Positions 1 to 10,900 of a DNA stretch of 64,000 nucleotides are shown here, in pieces. The notes beneath the pieces are model-generated. The model ran no database searches and had not been told where the DNA came from. It saw nothing but the letters and a program-made list of their open reading frames with translations. Position 1 is the first letter of the stretch, and every line of letters starts with the position of its first letter. The stretch spans positions 1 through 64,000 of the forward strand of contig NZ_BJWE01000001.1 of assembly GCF_007990205.1 (NCBI RefSeq). Direction: 5' to 3'. The DNA comes from Pediococcus parvulus (GTDB lineage Bacteria; Bacillota; Bacilli; Lactobacillales; Lactobacillaceae). The position numbers and the translations under genes are program-made.

Positions 1-15
1 AACCTTTAGTTAATT

Positions 16-68
16 AAATAATCTTCATTCTGATTACGTTTTGTAGTTTAAATGAAGATTATTTTTGA
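16..68 (+). terminator. Rho-independent terminator of the gene left of the window
   Basis: Perfect 14-bp inverted repeat (16-29 with 51-64), AT-rich with an AATCTTCATT core, followed by a short T run. It faces rightward and separates an unseen upstream gene from dnaG. The 21-base loop is rather large, which lowers certainty. Confidence 0.6.
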
Positions 69-100
69 TAATAAATTAAGGCTTGCACTGTATGCTGTCC

Positions 101-106
101 TATAAT
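101..106 (+). promoter_or_regulatory. Candidate -10 box (TATAAT) upstream of dnaG
   Basis: A perfect TATAAT lies 125 bases before the dnaG start. No good -35 box sits 16-18 bases upstream: the nearest TTG-containing hexamer (TTGCAC at 83-88) is only 12 bases away. The call therefore rests on the -10 alone. A promoter here would drive dnaG-rpoD. Confidence 0.35.
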
Positions 107-230
107 ATTGATTAGAAAACTGGCTAAGTTTTATTAAATCGTTTTAATTGCTTTTTTTATTGCAGGGCGGTATTATTTTATATGTGTCGATATCGTGACT
201 TAGTGTGCGCTCGAGAGGAGGAAATCGTTT

Positions 231-2060
231 TTGGCAAAGGCAATTCCAGAAGATCTTATTGATCAAATTCGAACCTCTGTGAACATTGTTGATGTGATTG
301 GTCAATATGTTCAATTAAAAAAACAAGGAAAGAACTTTTTTGGACTTTGTCCATTTCATGAAGAAAAGACAGCGTCATTTTCGGTTTCGGAATCGAAACA
401 AATTTTTCACTGCTTTAGTTGTGGTCGAGGAGGAAATGTGTTTAAGTTCTTAATGGAACTTAATCACATTGAGTTTCCAGCGGCCGTTAAACAAATTGCA
501 GATTTTGCGAGCATCAAAATTCCAACTGAGTACACGGCGACAACTAATAATGCCGCTCAAAATAGTGAGCAAAACCAGCTGATTAGTTTATATGATCAAA
601 CTGCAAAGCTGTATACACATGTCTTATTGAATACTGAAATGGGGCAACCAGCATTAGATTATTTGCATGGGCGAGGTTTAACTGATGAAGTCATCACTAA
701 ATTTCAACTGGGTTTTGCGCCTGGTGAGCAACTATTAAAAGAATTCTTTGATGAAAAAAAGATTGATTATCAGTTATTGCGTCAATCTGGTTTATTTATT
801 GAAGATCAACAAGGAAATTTACGTGATCGTTTCAGGGGAAGAGTGATGTATGCCATCAAAAATCCTCAAGGTCACGTCATTGCTTTTTCTGGGAGAATTT
901 TAAACAAAGCGGATTCTCAGGCTAAGTACATTAACAGCCCAGAAACTAAAATTTTTAGTAAAGGTAATGTCCTTTATAATTTTGATATTGCTAGATCGGC
1001 TATTCGTCAAGAAAAGCGAGCAATTTTATTTGAAGGTTTTATGGATGTTATTGCGGCTTATCAATCAGGAGTAACGAATGGCATTGCTTCCATGGGAACA
1101 AGCTTTACCAATGACCAAATTTATTTGCTTCAGCGAACAACGCCACAACTTGACATTTGTTATGATGGCGATGATCCTGGACAAGCGGCGATTAATCGTG
1201 CTCTTGATGCTTTTGGCCAAAATAGCAGACTAAAACTGAGTGTCATTGAAATTCCCGATAAACTGGACCCAGATGAGTACGTTCGTCAACATGGATTTGA
1301 GCAGTTTAAAGAAATTGTCCATTCGGCTCGTTTAACACCAACCGCTTTCAAGCTGGTCTATTTAAAACGAGATTTTAATTTAAATAATGAAGCTGATCAA
1401 TTAACTTACATTGAGCGAGCGCTAAAGGAAATCAGTCAATTAGGTTCTACAGTAGAACAAGATTTATATCTCAACCAATTAGCTAAAGATTTCGGGGTTC
1501 AGGCGCAAGATCTGACGCATCAATTGCGACAAATGCGATCACAGCAAAGTGTCAATAATCATCAGCAGCAAGTTACTCAAACTCCGGCACCACCCATCAG
1601 TCGAGAATATCATCGACAACAAGTAAAGCTAGGAAAAGTTGAGATTGCGGAAGAACGATTACTGAACTATTTACTTTATGATCATAACGTTTGGCTGAAG
1701 CTTTCTGGATTGCCAGATTTTCATTTTGTGCATGAAAAATATCAAACTATCTATATGTTGGCAACCGGCTACTTCGAGAATCATGATTCTTACGATTCGG
1801 CTGCTTTCATGGACTTTGTGCACGACAATGAGCTTCAAAATGTGATTGCAGAATTAGATTTACAAGATTTGGATGTTGAAAACATTGATCAAGCTGTTAA
1901 CGACTATGTTAAAGTAATCATGGCAGAGGCACCACTTAGTCAACAAATCACCTCCAAGAAAAAATCACTCGATGAAGCAAAGAAAATGGGTAACACGGAA
2001 CTACAACAAAAACTAGCAATTGAGCTAATTGATTTATATCGCCAGCGCCAAGATGCTTAA
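231..2060 (+). CDS. dnaG: DNA primase DnaG
   Basis: Synthesises RNA primers for Okazaki fragments and leading-strand start, acting with the replicative helicase at the fork. The 609 residues match the family length (about 600). An N-terminal zinc ribbon is visible (C40, H43, C61, C64), followed by the catalytic core with a TOPRIM fold (EGFMDV near residue 265 and the acidic DGDDPG near 315). The C-terminal quarter is the helicase-binding region, preceded by a Gln-rich linker. The start is TTG, chosen because GAGAGGAGG lies 8-9 bases upstream. rpoD follows after 23 bases, as in the macromolecular-synthesis operon of Firmicutes. Confidence 0.97.
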   Translation: MAKAIPEDLIDQIRTSVNIVDVIGQYVQLKKQGKNFFGLCPFHEEKTASFSVSESKQIFHCFSCGRGGNVFKFLMELNHIEFPAAVKQIADFASIKIPTEYTATTNNAAQNSEQNQLISLYDQTAKLYTHVLLNTEMGQPALDYLHGRGLTDEVITKFQLGFAPGEQLLKEFFDEKKIDYQLLRQSGLFIEDQQGNLRDRFRGRVMYAIKNPQGHVIAFSGRILNKADSQAKYINSPETKIFSKGNVLYNFDIARSAIRQEKRAILFEGFMDVIAAYQSGVTNGIASMGTSFTNDQIYLLQRTTPQLDICYDGDDPGQAAINRALDAFGQNSRLKLSVIEIPDKLDPDEYVRQHGFEQFKEIVHSARLTPTAFKLVYLKRDFNLNNEADQLTYIERALKEISQLGSTVEQDLYLNQLAKDFGVQAQDLTHQLRQMRSQQSVNNHQQQVTQTPAPPISREYHRQQVKLGKVEIAEERLLNYLLYDHNVWLKLSGLPDFHFVHEKYQTIYMLATGYFENHDSYDSAAFMDFVHDNELQNVIAELDLQDLDVENIDQAVNDYVKVIMAEAPLSQQITSKKKSLDEAKKMGNTELQQKLAIELIDLYRQRQDA

Positions 2061-2083
2061 CACGTTCATGGGAGGACTTAACT

Positions 2084-3322
2084 ATGGCAAAAAAAGTTAC
2101 AAGCAAAACAACAACTGAAAAAAAGGCAACCACCACTAAAAAGACTGCACCAAAGAAAGCAGTTACAAAGAAAACGACAAGAAAAACAGCAGCTAAGAAA
2201 TCAGTATCTGCCAAAAGTCCGGATAATGTATTTAATACTAAGGCCTACAAAAAAGAAGTTAATGCGCTGATTAAGGCAAATAAAGCTGGTAAGCAGCTTA
2301 AGTATGACGAACTCTCTGATAAAATTGCAATTCCTTTTAAATTAGATGCACGTCAAATTGATGATCTCATTCAAAAGGTTGAAGATGCTGGTATTAGCGT
2401 TGTAGACGAGAATGGTGATCCCAGTACACGTGCCTTAAAAGCTCAAAAAATTACAAAAAAAGAATTAGATGATACTAAAGCTCCAGCTGGCGTTAAGATC
2501 AATGATCCAGTTCGGATGTACCTCAAAGAAATCGGTCGCGTACCTTTGTTGACGGCTAAGCAAGAAGTTGAACTTGCTTTAAGAATCGAAAAAGGTGAAG
2601 AGAGTGCTAAACAGGAACTAGCAGAAGCAAACTTACGACTTGTTGTGTCAATCGCAAAACGCTATGTCGGTCGTGGTATGCAGTTTTTGGACTTAATCCA
2701 AGAAGGTAACATGGGCCTGATGAAGGCGGTCGAAAAGTTTGATTATCGTAAGGGATTCAAGTTTTCCACTTACGCGACTTGGTGGATTCGTCAGGCAATT
2801 ACGCGTGCCATTGCTGACCAGGCACGAACAATTCGAATTCCAGTTCACATGGTTGAAACCATTAATAAGTTAATTCGAATTCAACGACAGTTACTTCAAG
2901 ATCTTGGTCGGGAACCCACACCTGAAGAAATTGGTGCTGAAATGGATATGCCTACTGAAAAGGTTCGCGAAATTCTAAAGATTGCTCAAGAACCAGTTTC
3001 ATTGGAAACACCAATTGGTGAAGAAGATGATTCTCATTTAGGCGACTTCATCGAAGATCAGGATGCAACTAGTCCTGCCGATCATGCGGCTTATGAATTG
3101 TTAAAAGAACAACTAGAAGGCGTTTTGGATACTTTGACTGATCGAGAAGAAAATGTCTTGCGACTGCGCTTTGGGTTAGACGATGGTCGGACGCGAACAC
3201 TTGAAGAAGTTGGTAAAGTGTTTGGTGTTACGCGTGAACGTATTCGTCAGATTGAAGCAAAGGCTTTAAGAAAATTACGTCATCCTTCAAGATCAAAACA
3301 GTTGAAAGATTTCTTGGAATAA
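2084..3322 (+). CDS. rpoD: Primary sigma factor RpoD (SigA, sigma-70)
   Basis: Directs RNA polymerase to housekeeping promoters. The 412 residues include regions 1.2 to 4. Region 2 (about 170-255) carries the -10 recognition helix with the [11 protein letters not shown] stretch, and region 4 ends with the [19 protein letters not shown] helix-turn-helix that reads the -35 box. The first 45 residues are an unusual Lys/Thr/Ala-rich basic extension, which makes the protein about 40 residues longer than Bacillus SigA. Such tails occur in other lactobacilli, and their role is not evident from sequence. The gene has a GGGAGGA ribosome site and lies just behind dnaG. It ends in a strong terminator. 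Confidence 0.97.
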   Translation: MAKKVTSKTTTEKKATTTKKTAPKKAVTKKTTRKTAAKKSVSAKSPDNVFNTKAYKKEVNALIKANKAGKQLKYDELSDKIAIPFKLDARQIDDLIQKVEDAGISVVDENGDPSTRALKAQKITKKELDDTKAPAGVKINDPVRMYLKEIGRVPLLTAKQEVELALRIEKGEESAKQELAEANLRLVVSIAKRYVGRGMQFLDLIQEGNMGLMKAVEKFDYRKGFKFSTYATWWIRQAITRAIADQARTIRIPVHMVETINKLIRIQRQLLQDLGREPTPEEIGAEMDMPTEKVREILKIAQEPVSLETPIGEEDDSHLGDFIEDQDATSPADHAAYELLKEQLEGVLDTLTDREENVLRLRFGLDDGRTRTLEEVGKVFGVTRERIRQIEAKALRKLRHPSRSKQLKDFLE

Positions 3323-3347
3323 TATTTATTTGGCTTATTAATTTTAG

Positions 3348-3390
3348 AATCCAAAGTAAAAGTACGCTTTTTACTTTGGATTTTTTTTTT
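3348..3390 (+). terminator. Terminator after rpoD
   Basis: 14-bp inverted repeat (3348-3361 with 3369-3382, AATCCAAAG core) running into at least nine consecutive T. It ends the dnaG-rpoD unit. Confidence 0.85.
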
Positions 3391-3408
3391 AGGACAATTA
3401 TTTAGGCG

Positions 3409-3417
3409 TGATATAAT
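3409..3417 (+). promoter_or_regulatory. Extended -10 promoter for trmK-nif3
   Basis: TGATATAAT: a TG dinucleotide one base ahead of a perfect TATAAT, 29 bases before the trmK start and directly behind the rpoD terminator. The -35 is poor, which is usual for extended -10 promoters. Confidence 0.6.
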
Positions 3418-3445
3418 AATTAAAAAAAGAAAAAGGGTACTTTTT

Positions 3446-4153
3446 ATGAATGCAGATAAACTTTCAAATCGTCTTCAAACCGTTGCCAATTTTATCGAGT
3501 CCGGCTCTCGAATTGCAGATATTGGTTCTGATCATGCCTATTTGCCAGTATTTTTAGCTAAAAATAAGCAAATTGAGTTTGCAATTGCGGGTGAAGTTGT
3601 CAAAGGGCCGCATGAAAATGCGACCAATGAAATTAACGAACAAGGTGTGCAAGGGGTAGTTAATTCTAGGCTTGGTGATGGATTAGAAGTCGTTTCTCCT
3701 GAAGACCACATTGACACCATTGTTATCGCTGGAATGGGTGGCACTTTAATTGCTCAAATTCTAGAAGCTGGCAAAGAAAAGCTTCAAGGGGTGACAACTT
3801 TAGTTTTGCAACCAAATGTAGGGGAGAATCGAGTTCGTAATTGGCTAATGATTCATCAGTACGAAATTACAAAAGAGCAAATTTTAAAAGAAGATCATCA
3901 TATTTATGAAGTTATTGTCGCAAAAAAAACAACGGAACGTATTACTTATTCGGCAGAACAGCTTTTGTTTGGACCAAAACTGTTGCAAATTTTACCCAAT
4001 CAAATTTTCCGAGAAAAATGGGAAGCGGAACTTGCTAGAGAACGGACAGCCGTACAACAAATGGAACATGCAAAAAAAGTTCCGCAAGATCGCATCGACA
4101 AGCTAAATCACAAAACGGAAATGATTAAGAAGGTACTGAAACTTGAAAATTAG
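3446..4153 (+). CDS. trmK: tRNA (adenine-N1)-methyltransferase TrmK
   Basis: Methylates N1 of adenine 22 in bacterial tRNA using S-adenosylmethionine. The 235 residues hold a Rossmann methyltransferase domain in the first two thirds. The SAM-binding motif I reads IADIGSDHAYLP near residue 22, a glycine-rich IAGMGGTLI stretch lies near 94, and LQPN is the catalytic-loop-like motif near 122. A charged helical C-terminal arm (about 170-235) is typical of TrmK. Its 3' end overlaps the next gene by 11 bases, so the two are translationally coupled. The pairing with nif3 downstream of rpoD is conserved in Firmicutes (yqfN-yqfO). Confidence 0.93.
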   Translation: MNADKLSNRLQTVANFIESGSRIADIGSDHAYLPVFLAKNKQIEFAIAGEVVKGPHENATNEINEQGVQGVVNSRLGDGLEVVSPEDHIDTIVIAGMGGTLIAQILEAGKEKLQGVTTLVLQPNVGENRVRNWLMIHQYEITKEQILKEDHHIYEVIVAKKTTERITYSAEQLLFGPKLLQILPNQIFREKWEAELARERTAVQQMEHAKKVPQDRIDKLNHKTEMIKKVLKLEN

Positions 4154-4949
4154 AGATTTTATTGCACAACTCGAAAAATTTGCACCCAAAGAACTTGCTG
4201 AATCTGGTGATCCAATTGGCTTGCAAATTGGTAATCTAGATAATGAATTCACAAAAGTTCTTGTCACGTTAGATGTCCGTCCGGAAGTGGTTGAAGAGGC
4301 TATTGCCAAACATTGTGACTTGATTATTGCCCACCATCCGGTCATGTTTCGACCGGCACATAATTTGGACCTGGCTAATCCACAAAATAAGATGTATGCC
4401 AATATCATCAAACATAATATTACAGTTTATGCGGCGCATTCAAATTTAGACGCTGCAGAAAATGGGATGAATGACTGGTTAGCTGAGAAATTGAACTTAA
4501 ACAACGTCAACCGTTTGCTTAATGGTTATACAGATAATCAAGGCAACCGATTTGGTATGGGCAGAGTCGGCGATTTATCTAAAAAAATGTCGGTATTAGA
4601 ATTTGCAACAAAGATTAAACAAGTTTTTGACTTACAAGGTTTACGAATTGTATCCCAAAATCCGGGCCAGATGATTTCACGAGTTGCCGTTCTTGGCGGT
4701 GATGGTGGCAAATTTTATCCACAAGCTTTGAGCAAAAAAGCTGAAGTCTTTGTAACTGGTGACATATACTACCATACGGGTCATGATATGTTGGCCACAG
4801 GGTTAAATGCTATTGATCCAGGCCATAACATTGAAAAAATTTGCATTCCCCAGTTAGCAAGCTTATTTCGTTCGTGGAACAGTGTAAAAACTAATGGTAT
4901 TGAAATTGTTGAATCCAGAGTAAATACAAACCCGTTTATTTTTATTTAA
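4143..4949 (+). CDS. Nif3-like dinuclear metal-centre protein (YqfO/YbgI family)
   Basis: Member of the NIF3 family, proteins of uncertain function that bind two metal ions and are sometimes described as GTP cyclohydrolase 1 type 2. Metal-ligand motifs are visible: IIAHHPVMF near residue 62, a YAAHSNLD motif near 100 and, near the C-terminus, VTGDIYYHTGHDM. At 268 residues it is the short form and lacks the inserted PII/CutA-like domain found in the roughly 370-residue Bacillus YqfO. The start is TTG with AAGAAGG nine bases upstream, inside the end of trmK. Confidence 0.9.
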   Translation: MKIRDFIAQLEKFAPKELAESGDPIGLQIGNLDNEFTKVLVTLDVRPEVVEEAIAKHCDLIIAHHPVMFRPAHNLDLANPQNKMYANIIKHNITVYAAHSNLDAAENGMNDWLAEKLNLNNVNRLLNGYTDNQGNRFGMGRVGDLSKKMSVLEFATKIKQVFDLQGLRIVSQNPGQMISRVAVLGGDGGKFYPQALSKKAEVFVTGDIYYHTGHDMLATGLNAIDPGHNIEKICIPQLASLFRSWNSVKTNGIEIVESRVNTNPFIFI

Positions 4950-4973
4950 ACAATTAGAATGGAGGAATTAAAT

Positions 4974-7580
4974 TTGAATCCAGATAATCTGACCAATGCA
5001 GTTCAAGAAGCACTTGCAGAGGCACAAAAAGTCGCCGTTAATCGAAAACACCAAACAATTGGGATTCCGGAACTTTTTAAGTTTTTGGCTCAGCCAGATC
5101 AAATGGCAGGGACCTTATTTGGTGAACTTGGGTTAGCCAATCAAGATTTGCAAGCTGAAATTGACCGAGAATTAGATGCCACGTCTGTAGTCGAAGGAGA
5201 AAATGTTCAGTATGGACAAACATTGAGTAGTAGCCTATTTAAACTCTTTCAAGAAGCTGAACGTTTAAGCAAAAAATTGGGTGATGAATACATTTCCTCT
5301 GAAATCGTTGTGCAGGCCTTACTACAAATAGATGATCCACTGTCCATTTTTCTTAAGAAAAACGGCGTTAAACCTAAAGAGTTAGCAAAAGAAATTAAAA
5401 AAATGAGAGGAGGAGATCACGTGACATCCAAAGATCAAGAAACACAGTACAAGGCGTTAGAAAAATATGGGGTCGATATGGTAAAACTTGTTCATGCCGG
5501 ACATCAAGACCCCATCATTGGTCGGGATGAAGAAATTATGGATGTTATCCGTATCTTATCACGTAAAACTAAGAATAATCCGGTTCTAATTGGTGAGCCG
5601 GGAGTTGGAAAAACGGCCATTGTTGAAGGATTAGCGCAACGAATTGCACGGAAAGATGTGCCAGACAATTTAAAGGATAAAATTATTTTTTCGTTAGATA
5701 TGGGGTCTTTGATTGCGGGGGCTAAATATCGTGGTGAGTTTGAAGAACGTTTGAAGGCTGTTTTAAAGGCCGTTAAGAAATCGGATGGTAAAATCATCCT
5801 ATTTATTGATGAAATTCATAATATTGTTGGCGCTGGTAAAACAGAAGGTAGTATGGATGCCGGAAATTTATTAAAACCCATGTTAGCTCGTGGTGAATTG
5901 CATCTCATCGGGGCAACTACACTTGATGAATACCGTGAATATATGGAAAAAGATAAAGCGCTAGAACGACGCTTCCAACGTGTTTTAGTGAAAGAGCCTT
6001 CTATCGAAGACACAATCAGTATCCTCCGTGGATTGAAAGAAAGCTTTGAAATTCATCATGGCGTTAAAATTCATGATAATGCAATTGTGGCTGCTGCAAA
6101 TCTGTCAAATCGTTACATTACTGACCGTTATTTGCCAGATAAAGCTATTGATCTAATTGATGAGGCATCGGCAACCATTCGGGTAGAGATGAATTCAAGC
6201 CCAACCGAACTTGATCAAACTAATCGTCAATTAATGCGGATGGAAGTTGAAGAAACGGCGCTTAAAAATGAAACTGATGAGGCTTCTAAAAAACGTTTAG
6301 GGGAATTAAATTCAGAATTAGCTAACACACGAGAAAAGAAAAACAGTCTTCAAAAACAGTGGGAATCAGAAAAAAAAGCTATTCAGACCGTTAGTAATAA
6401 ACGAACCGAATTGGACGAAGCCAAACATAAACTTGAAGAAGCCGAAAATAGTTATGATTTGGAACAGGCTGCCAAACTTCAACACGGGGTTATCCCAAAA
6501 TTACAAGCTGAACTTACTAGTTTACAAAACAAAGAACAAAAAGATTCTGACCATTGGTTGGTTGAACAATCTGTCACAGAAAATGAAATTGCCACTGTTG
6601 TTAGCAAAATGACCGGGATTCCAGTCAACAAATTGGTAAAAGGGGAACGTGAAAAACTACTGCATTTGGCAGATAGTTTACATGAACGCGTCATTGGTCA
6701 AAATGAAGCAGTTGATGCTGTTGCGGATGCCGTTTTACGTTCACGGGCTGGACTTCAAGATCCTAACCGACCGTTGGGATCCTTTATGTTTTTAGGGCCC
6801 ACAGGAGTAGGAAAAACGGAACTCGCAAAAGCACTTGCAGAAAACCTTTTTGATTCCGAACAGCATATGGTTCGAATTGATATGTCAGAATATATGGAAA
6901 AAGAATCAGTCTCTCGTTTAGTGGGTGCTGCTCCTGGATATGTTGGTTATGAAGAGGGCGGCCAACTAACGGAAGCGGTTCGCCGTAATCCGTATACCAT
7001 TGTTTTGTTTGATGAAATTGAGAAAGCTCATCCAGACGTGTTTAATATTTTGCTTCAAGTTTTGGATGATGGTCGTTTAACTGATGGGCAAGGGAGAACC
7101 GTTGATTTTAAGAATACGATTTTAATTTTGACATCAAACTTAGGTTCCGACATTCTCTTGCATGGAGTTGATGAAAACGGAGATATTTCTGAATCTGCTA
7201 AACAAGCCGTTCAGCAACTCACCCAAACTAAATTTAAGCCAGAGTTTTTAAACCGAATTGATGATATTATTATGTTTGCCCCACTAAATATAAAGGATAT
7301 TGAAAAAATTGTTGGTAAGCTGATTAACCAACTATCAACAAGATTAGCAGATCAGGCTATTCAGTTGGAAATTTCTACGGCTGCTGAGGAATGGATTGCT
7401 AAACAGGGTTACGATCCGGCTTACGGGGCGCGGCCGTTACGGCGCTACATTTCAACAGAGGTAGAAACACCACTGGCCAAAGAGATTATTTCACAACGAA
7501 TTAAACCTCACACCAAGGTTGAAATTGATTTGGATTCTGATCATTTAGTTTTCAAAAATAATACATTAGAAGAAAAATAA
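4974..7580 (+). CDS. clpB: ATP-dependent disaggregase ClpB
   Basis: Hexameric AAA+ chaperone that pulls proteins out of aggregates together with DnaK. Domains in order: Clp-N repeat (about 1-145), first AAA module (Walker A GEPGVGKT near 207, Walker B followed by DEIHN near 280), a coiled-coil middle domain rich in Glu/Lys (about 400-525) that marks ClpB rather than ClpC, a second AAA module (GPTGVGKT near 608), and the small C-terminal domain. I set the start at TTG 4974 (MNPDNL) rather than ATG 4959, because GGAGGA lies at 4961-4966 inside the longer frame and the protein then begins like other ClpB proteins. 868 residues. No CIRCE or CtsR box was recognised upstream. Confidence 0.95.
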   Translation: MNPDNLTNAVQEALAEAQKVAVNRKHQTIGIPELFKFLAQPDQMAGTLFGELGLANQDLQAEIDRELDATSVVEGENVQYGQTLSSSLFKLFQEAERLSKKLGDEYISSEIVVQALLQIDDPLSIFLKKNGVKPKELAKEIKKMRGGDHVTSKDQETQYKALEKYGVDMVKLVHAGHQDPIIGRDEEIMDVIRILSRKTKNNPVLIGEPGVGKTAIVEGLAQRIARKDVPDNLKDKIIFSLDMGSLIAGAKYRGEFEERLKAVLKAVKKSDGKIILFIDEIHNIVGAGKTEGSMDAGNLLKPMLARGELHLIGATTLDEYREYMEKDKALERRFQRVLVKEPSIEDTISILRGLKESFEIHHGVKIHDNAIVAAANLSNRYITDRYLPDKAIDLIDEASATIRVEMNSSPTELDQTNRQLMRMEVEETALKNETDEASKKRLGELNSELANTREKKNSLQKQWESEKKAIQTVSNKRTELDEAKHKLEEAENSYDLEQAAKLQHGVIPKLQAELTSLQNKEQKDSDHWLVEQSVTENEIATVVSKMTGIPVNKLVKGEREKLLHLADSLHERVIGQNEAVDAVADAVLRSRAGLQDPNRPLGSFMFLGPTGVGKTELAKALAENLFDSEQHMVRIDMSEYMEKESVSRLVGAAPGYVGYEEGGQLTEAVRRNPYTIVLFDEIEKAHPDVFNILLQVLDDGRLTDGQGRTVDFKNTILILTSNLGSDILLHGVDENGDISESAKQAVQQLTQTKFKPEFLNRIDDIIMFAPLNIKDIEKIVGKLINQLSTRLADQAIQLEISTAAEEWIAKQGYDPAYGARPLRRYISTEVETPLAKEIISQRIKPHTKVEIDLDSDHLVFKNNTLEEK

Positions 7581-7586
7581 GGACAA

Positions 7587-7618
7587 AAAAACGAAGATGA
7601 TAGGTCATCTTCGTTTTT
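7587..7618. terminator. Bidirectional terminator between clpB and the small minus-strand gene
   Basis: 14-bp inverted repeat (7587-7600 with 7605-7618) with A tract on one side and T tract on the other, GAAGATGA core and four-base loop. It can stop both clpB (plus) and the DUF2929-like gene (minus). Confidence 0.88.
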
Positions 7619-7630
7619 CTTTAAAAAGAT

Positions 7631-7810
7631 TTATTTAACTGAATCACTTTTAGATAATAAGCTAATACCATTGGAAGTAATCAAAGCTGCAACGGCAGCA
7701 ATAATACCAATAGTCAAAGGTTTATACGTCATGACTTCAAGGGCACCCCCGACAGCTCCAATAACTTCACCAAAAATAAATGACCAGAAAATAACGACAA
7801 TTTGTTTCAT
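7631..7810 (-). CDS. Small membrane protein, DUF2929/YjzD-like
   Basis: A 59-residue reading frame. It begins MKQIVVIFWSFIFGEVIGAV and has two hydrophobic segments (about 4-22 and 32-48) joined by a short turn with MTYKP, ending in a polar tail SKSDSVK. GAGGTG lies about nine bases before the ATG. A good promoter (TTGATT, 16 bases, TAAACT) lies upstream on the same strand, and the bidirectional terminator follows. Size, the FIWSF-like start and two-helix pattern fit the DUF2929 (YjzD) family of Firmicutes, whose function is unknown. That assignment is from memory of the family, but that the frame is a gene is well supported. Confidence 0.75.
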   Translation of the reverse strand: MKQIVVIFWSFIFGEVIGAVGGALEVMTYKPLTIGIIAAVAALITSNGISLLSKSDSVK

Positions 7811-7834
7811 TACAGGACACCTCGCAATCAGAAA

Positions 7835-7862
7835 TAGTTTAGCACAATTTCAACAAAAATCA
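7835..7862 (-). promoter_or_regulatory. Promoter of the small DUF2929-like gene
   Basis: Read on the minus strand: TTGATT, 16-base spacer ending in TGC, then TAAACT, giving an extended -10. It lies just upstream of the ribosome site of the 59-residue gene. Position may be off by a base or two. Confidence 0.6.
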
Positions 7863-7905
7863 ACCGATTTAAAGCGTTGCTAGTTCATTATTGATGATAT
7901 TTTTG

Positions 7906-7911
7906 TATAAT
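7906..7911 (+). promoter_or_regulatory. Candidate -10 box for dnaE
   Basis: Perfect TATAAT 38 bases before the dnaE start. The best -35 match (TTCATT at 7884-7889, 16-base spacer) is weak. Confidence 0.5.
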
Positions 7912-7948
7912 GAAAGTAATGAAACTTATTGGGAAGAGAGGTGACATT

Positions 7949-10900
7949 ATGGCTTTTGTGCCGTTACAAGTCACAAGCAGTTATAGTTTATTACAAAGTA
8001 CAACACGAATTAGTGAATTAGCAAAAGCGGCTAAGCAAAGGGGATTTTCTTCACTTGCTCTTACGGATACGAATATTATGTATGGGCTGGTTGATTTCTA
8101 TAATGCATGCCGAAAAGAAGGCATTAAGCCTATTCTTGGATTAAAACTGGAGTTATTTGGCGCACTCGACGCAACCAATCGTTTTCCGGTGATTCTTTTA
8201 GCTAAGGACCAAATTGGTTATCAGCACCTCATGAAAATTAGTACTCTTAAGAATACACAAACTAGTGAATCAGATCTTTTTTACAAACAAATTACGGACC
8301 TACTATCACATCTTTACATCATTTTTCCTGCCAACAGCTCTGAACTAGTGACATTAGTTGAACGTGGTGATACGCAGGCTGCACAAAATTTGCTGGAACA
8401 AATTCAAACTTTTGCTGATGAGCAAAGTGTTTTAATCGGGGTAAATGTTCAGCAGTCTGCAGTGCTTCAAAATACGCTTCAACAAATGGCAAAGTTGACG
8501 CAAACTGCCACTGTCGCACTTCCAGAAGTTAACTATCTTAATTCCACGGATCACTTTGCTACCCAAGTCTTGCGTGACATTGATAAGGGCGAAGTTATTC
8601 GAAATCCGGAACAATTTGAAAACTATCAAGGAAATAACTGGTTACACCCAGAAAAAGATTATGAGGTAATTTATCAAGAAAATCAATTAACGGCAGCCAT
8701 GGAATTAACGGCTACAATTGCCGAAAATTGTAATGTGACCTTGAAATTTAAGAAACCAGAACTTCCTGAATTTACAGTTCCTGAGGGGCTAGATTCAAAA
8801 ACTTATTTGCAACAATTAACACAAAGAGGATTAACAGAGCGCCTTCAAGGAAAAAAACTAGATTCAGATGCTTATCAACAGCGGTTAAGCCACGAGCTGA
8901 ACGTGATCGATCAAATGGGGTTTGATGATTATTTCTTAATCGTGTGGGATGTCATGAATTTTGCGCATCATAATGATATTACAACAGGACCAGGACGAGG
9001 ATCTGCAGCTGGTTCTTTAGTGGCCTACTGCTTGCAAATCACCGATGTTGACCCCTTAGAGTATGATCTTTTGTTTGAAAGGTTTTTGAATCCTGAACGC
9101 GCACAGATGCCGGATATTGATCTGGATATTCCAGATAATAAACGGGACGAGGTACTAGCATATGTACATGATAAATACGGCCACACTCATGTTTCGCAGA
9201 TCATCACTTTCGGGACTTTGGCTGCTAAACAGGCCTTAAGGGATGTGGGGCGTGTATTTGGAATGGCTCCTTATGAAATTAACTCACTAAGCAAACTGGT
9301 TCCCAGCGTTTTGAAAATTACTTTAGACGATGCGGTTAAACAGTCGCAAAAGCTACAAAATTGGATAGCCGACAGTTCTAAAAATAAGTTATTATTTGAA
9401 ATTGCCCATCAAATTGAGGGATTACCGCGGCACTATTCAACGCATGCAGCCGGCGTGGTTTTAAGTGCCCAAAACCTGAGTGATGTGGTGCCTTTGCAAT
9501 CAGGGAGTGATGAACTTTTACTAACCCAATATCCTAAAGATACTGTTGAAGCCCTTGGTTTGTTAAAAATGGATTTTCTAGGTCTTCGGAATCTCAGCAT
9601 TATGGCAAACGCAATTCGCATCATTACCAAGACAAAAAATCCACAGTTTAAAATTTCAGATGTCCCCCTGGATGACAAAAAAACATTACAACTTTTTCAA
9701 ACTGCTGATACGACTGGTGTTTTTCAATTTGAATCAGCGGGGATCCGAAATGTTTTACGTCAGTTGCATCCAGAAACATTTGATCTAGTGGCGGCAGTGG
9801 ATGCCTTGTATCGGCCTGGACCAATGGAAAATATTGAAACCTTTATTAAGCGTAAAAAAGGGCAAGAACCAGTACGATATCCAGATCCAACACTTGAACC
9901 AATTTTAAAAAGTACATTTGGTATTCTGGTTTATCAAGAACAAGTTATGCGAGTTGCCTCAGTTATGGGTGGTTTTTCCCTTGGAGAAGCCGATTTATTA
10001 AGACGAGCGATGAGTAAGAAAAAACGTTCAGTTATTGATGAAATGAAGGCAAAATTTGTTTCTGGAGCATTAAAAAAAGGTTATTCCAAGCAAACAGCTA
10101 AACAAGTTTATGATTATATCGAACGGTTTGCAAATTATGGATTCAATAAATCACATGCTGTGGCATATTCGAAAATGGCTTTTGAATTAGCTTACTTAAA
10201 AGCACATTATCCTGCAGCATTCTTTGCAGCCTTGATGAATTCAGTTATTAACAATCCCGGCAAAATTAAGCTTTATCTATCAGAAGCCAAACAACATGAC
10301 ATTCAGGTTTTGGCGCCCAATATTAATATTAGTCAATCGACATTTATTTTAAAAAATGATCACATTGTTTTCGGACTTTCTTGTATTAAAGGTGTCCGTC
10401 GTGATTTCGTTTCTGATATCTTGACGGAACGAAAGAAAAATGGCAATTTTCTCGATTTGCAAGCATTTTTACAACGCATACCCGTTAAATGGCTGAAACA
10501 AGATCTAATGGAAGCTCTTATTTATGCCGGAACTTTTGATTCATTTGGTTACAATCGGGCAGAACTCTTGAATGTTTTACCGGATCTTTTAAATGGTGTT
10601 TCCTTGAGTGGCAGTAGCATGAGCTTATTTGAAAAACTGACTCCAAAGATTTCCAAAATGCCAGATTTAGCTTTAGATATTAAGTTAGAAAAGGAAAACG
10701 AATTTTTGGGGGCCTATTTGTCGGGGCATCCTGTTGAACAATTTGATCAATTACGCAAACGATTCAAAATAACAGATGTTTTAAGCTTAAATGTAAATCA
10801 ATCAGCAATTTGTTTGCTTTATATCAATAAAACACGGGTTATTCGCACCAAACGTGGCGAACAAATGGCCTTTGTAACCGGTAGTGATCTTACTGGTGAA

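Noticed and set aside
1-230. Riboswitch or T-box in the leader of dnaG
   Set aside because: No conserved box or multi-stem structure was recognisable; only the upstream terminator and one -10 box stand out.
7671-7883. Plus-strand 70-codon frame between clpB and dnaE
   Set aside because: It overlaps the better supported minus-strand 59-residue gene, has no ribosome site and a composition typical of an antisense shadow.
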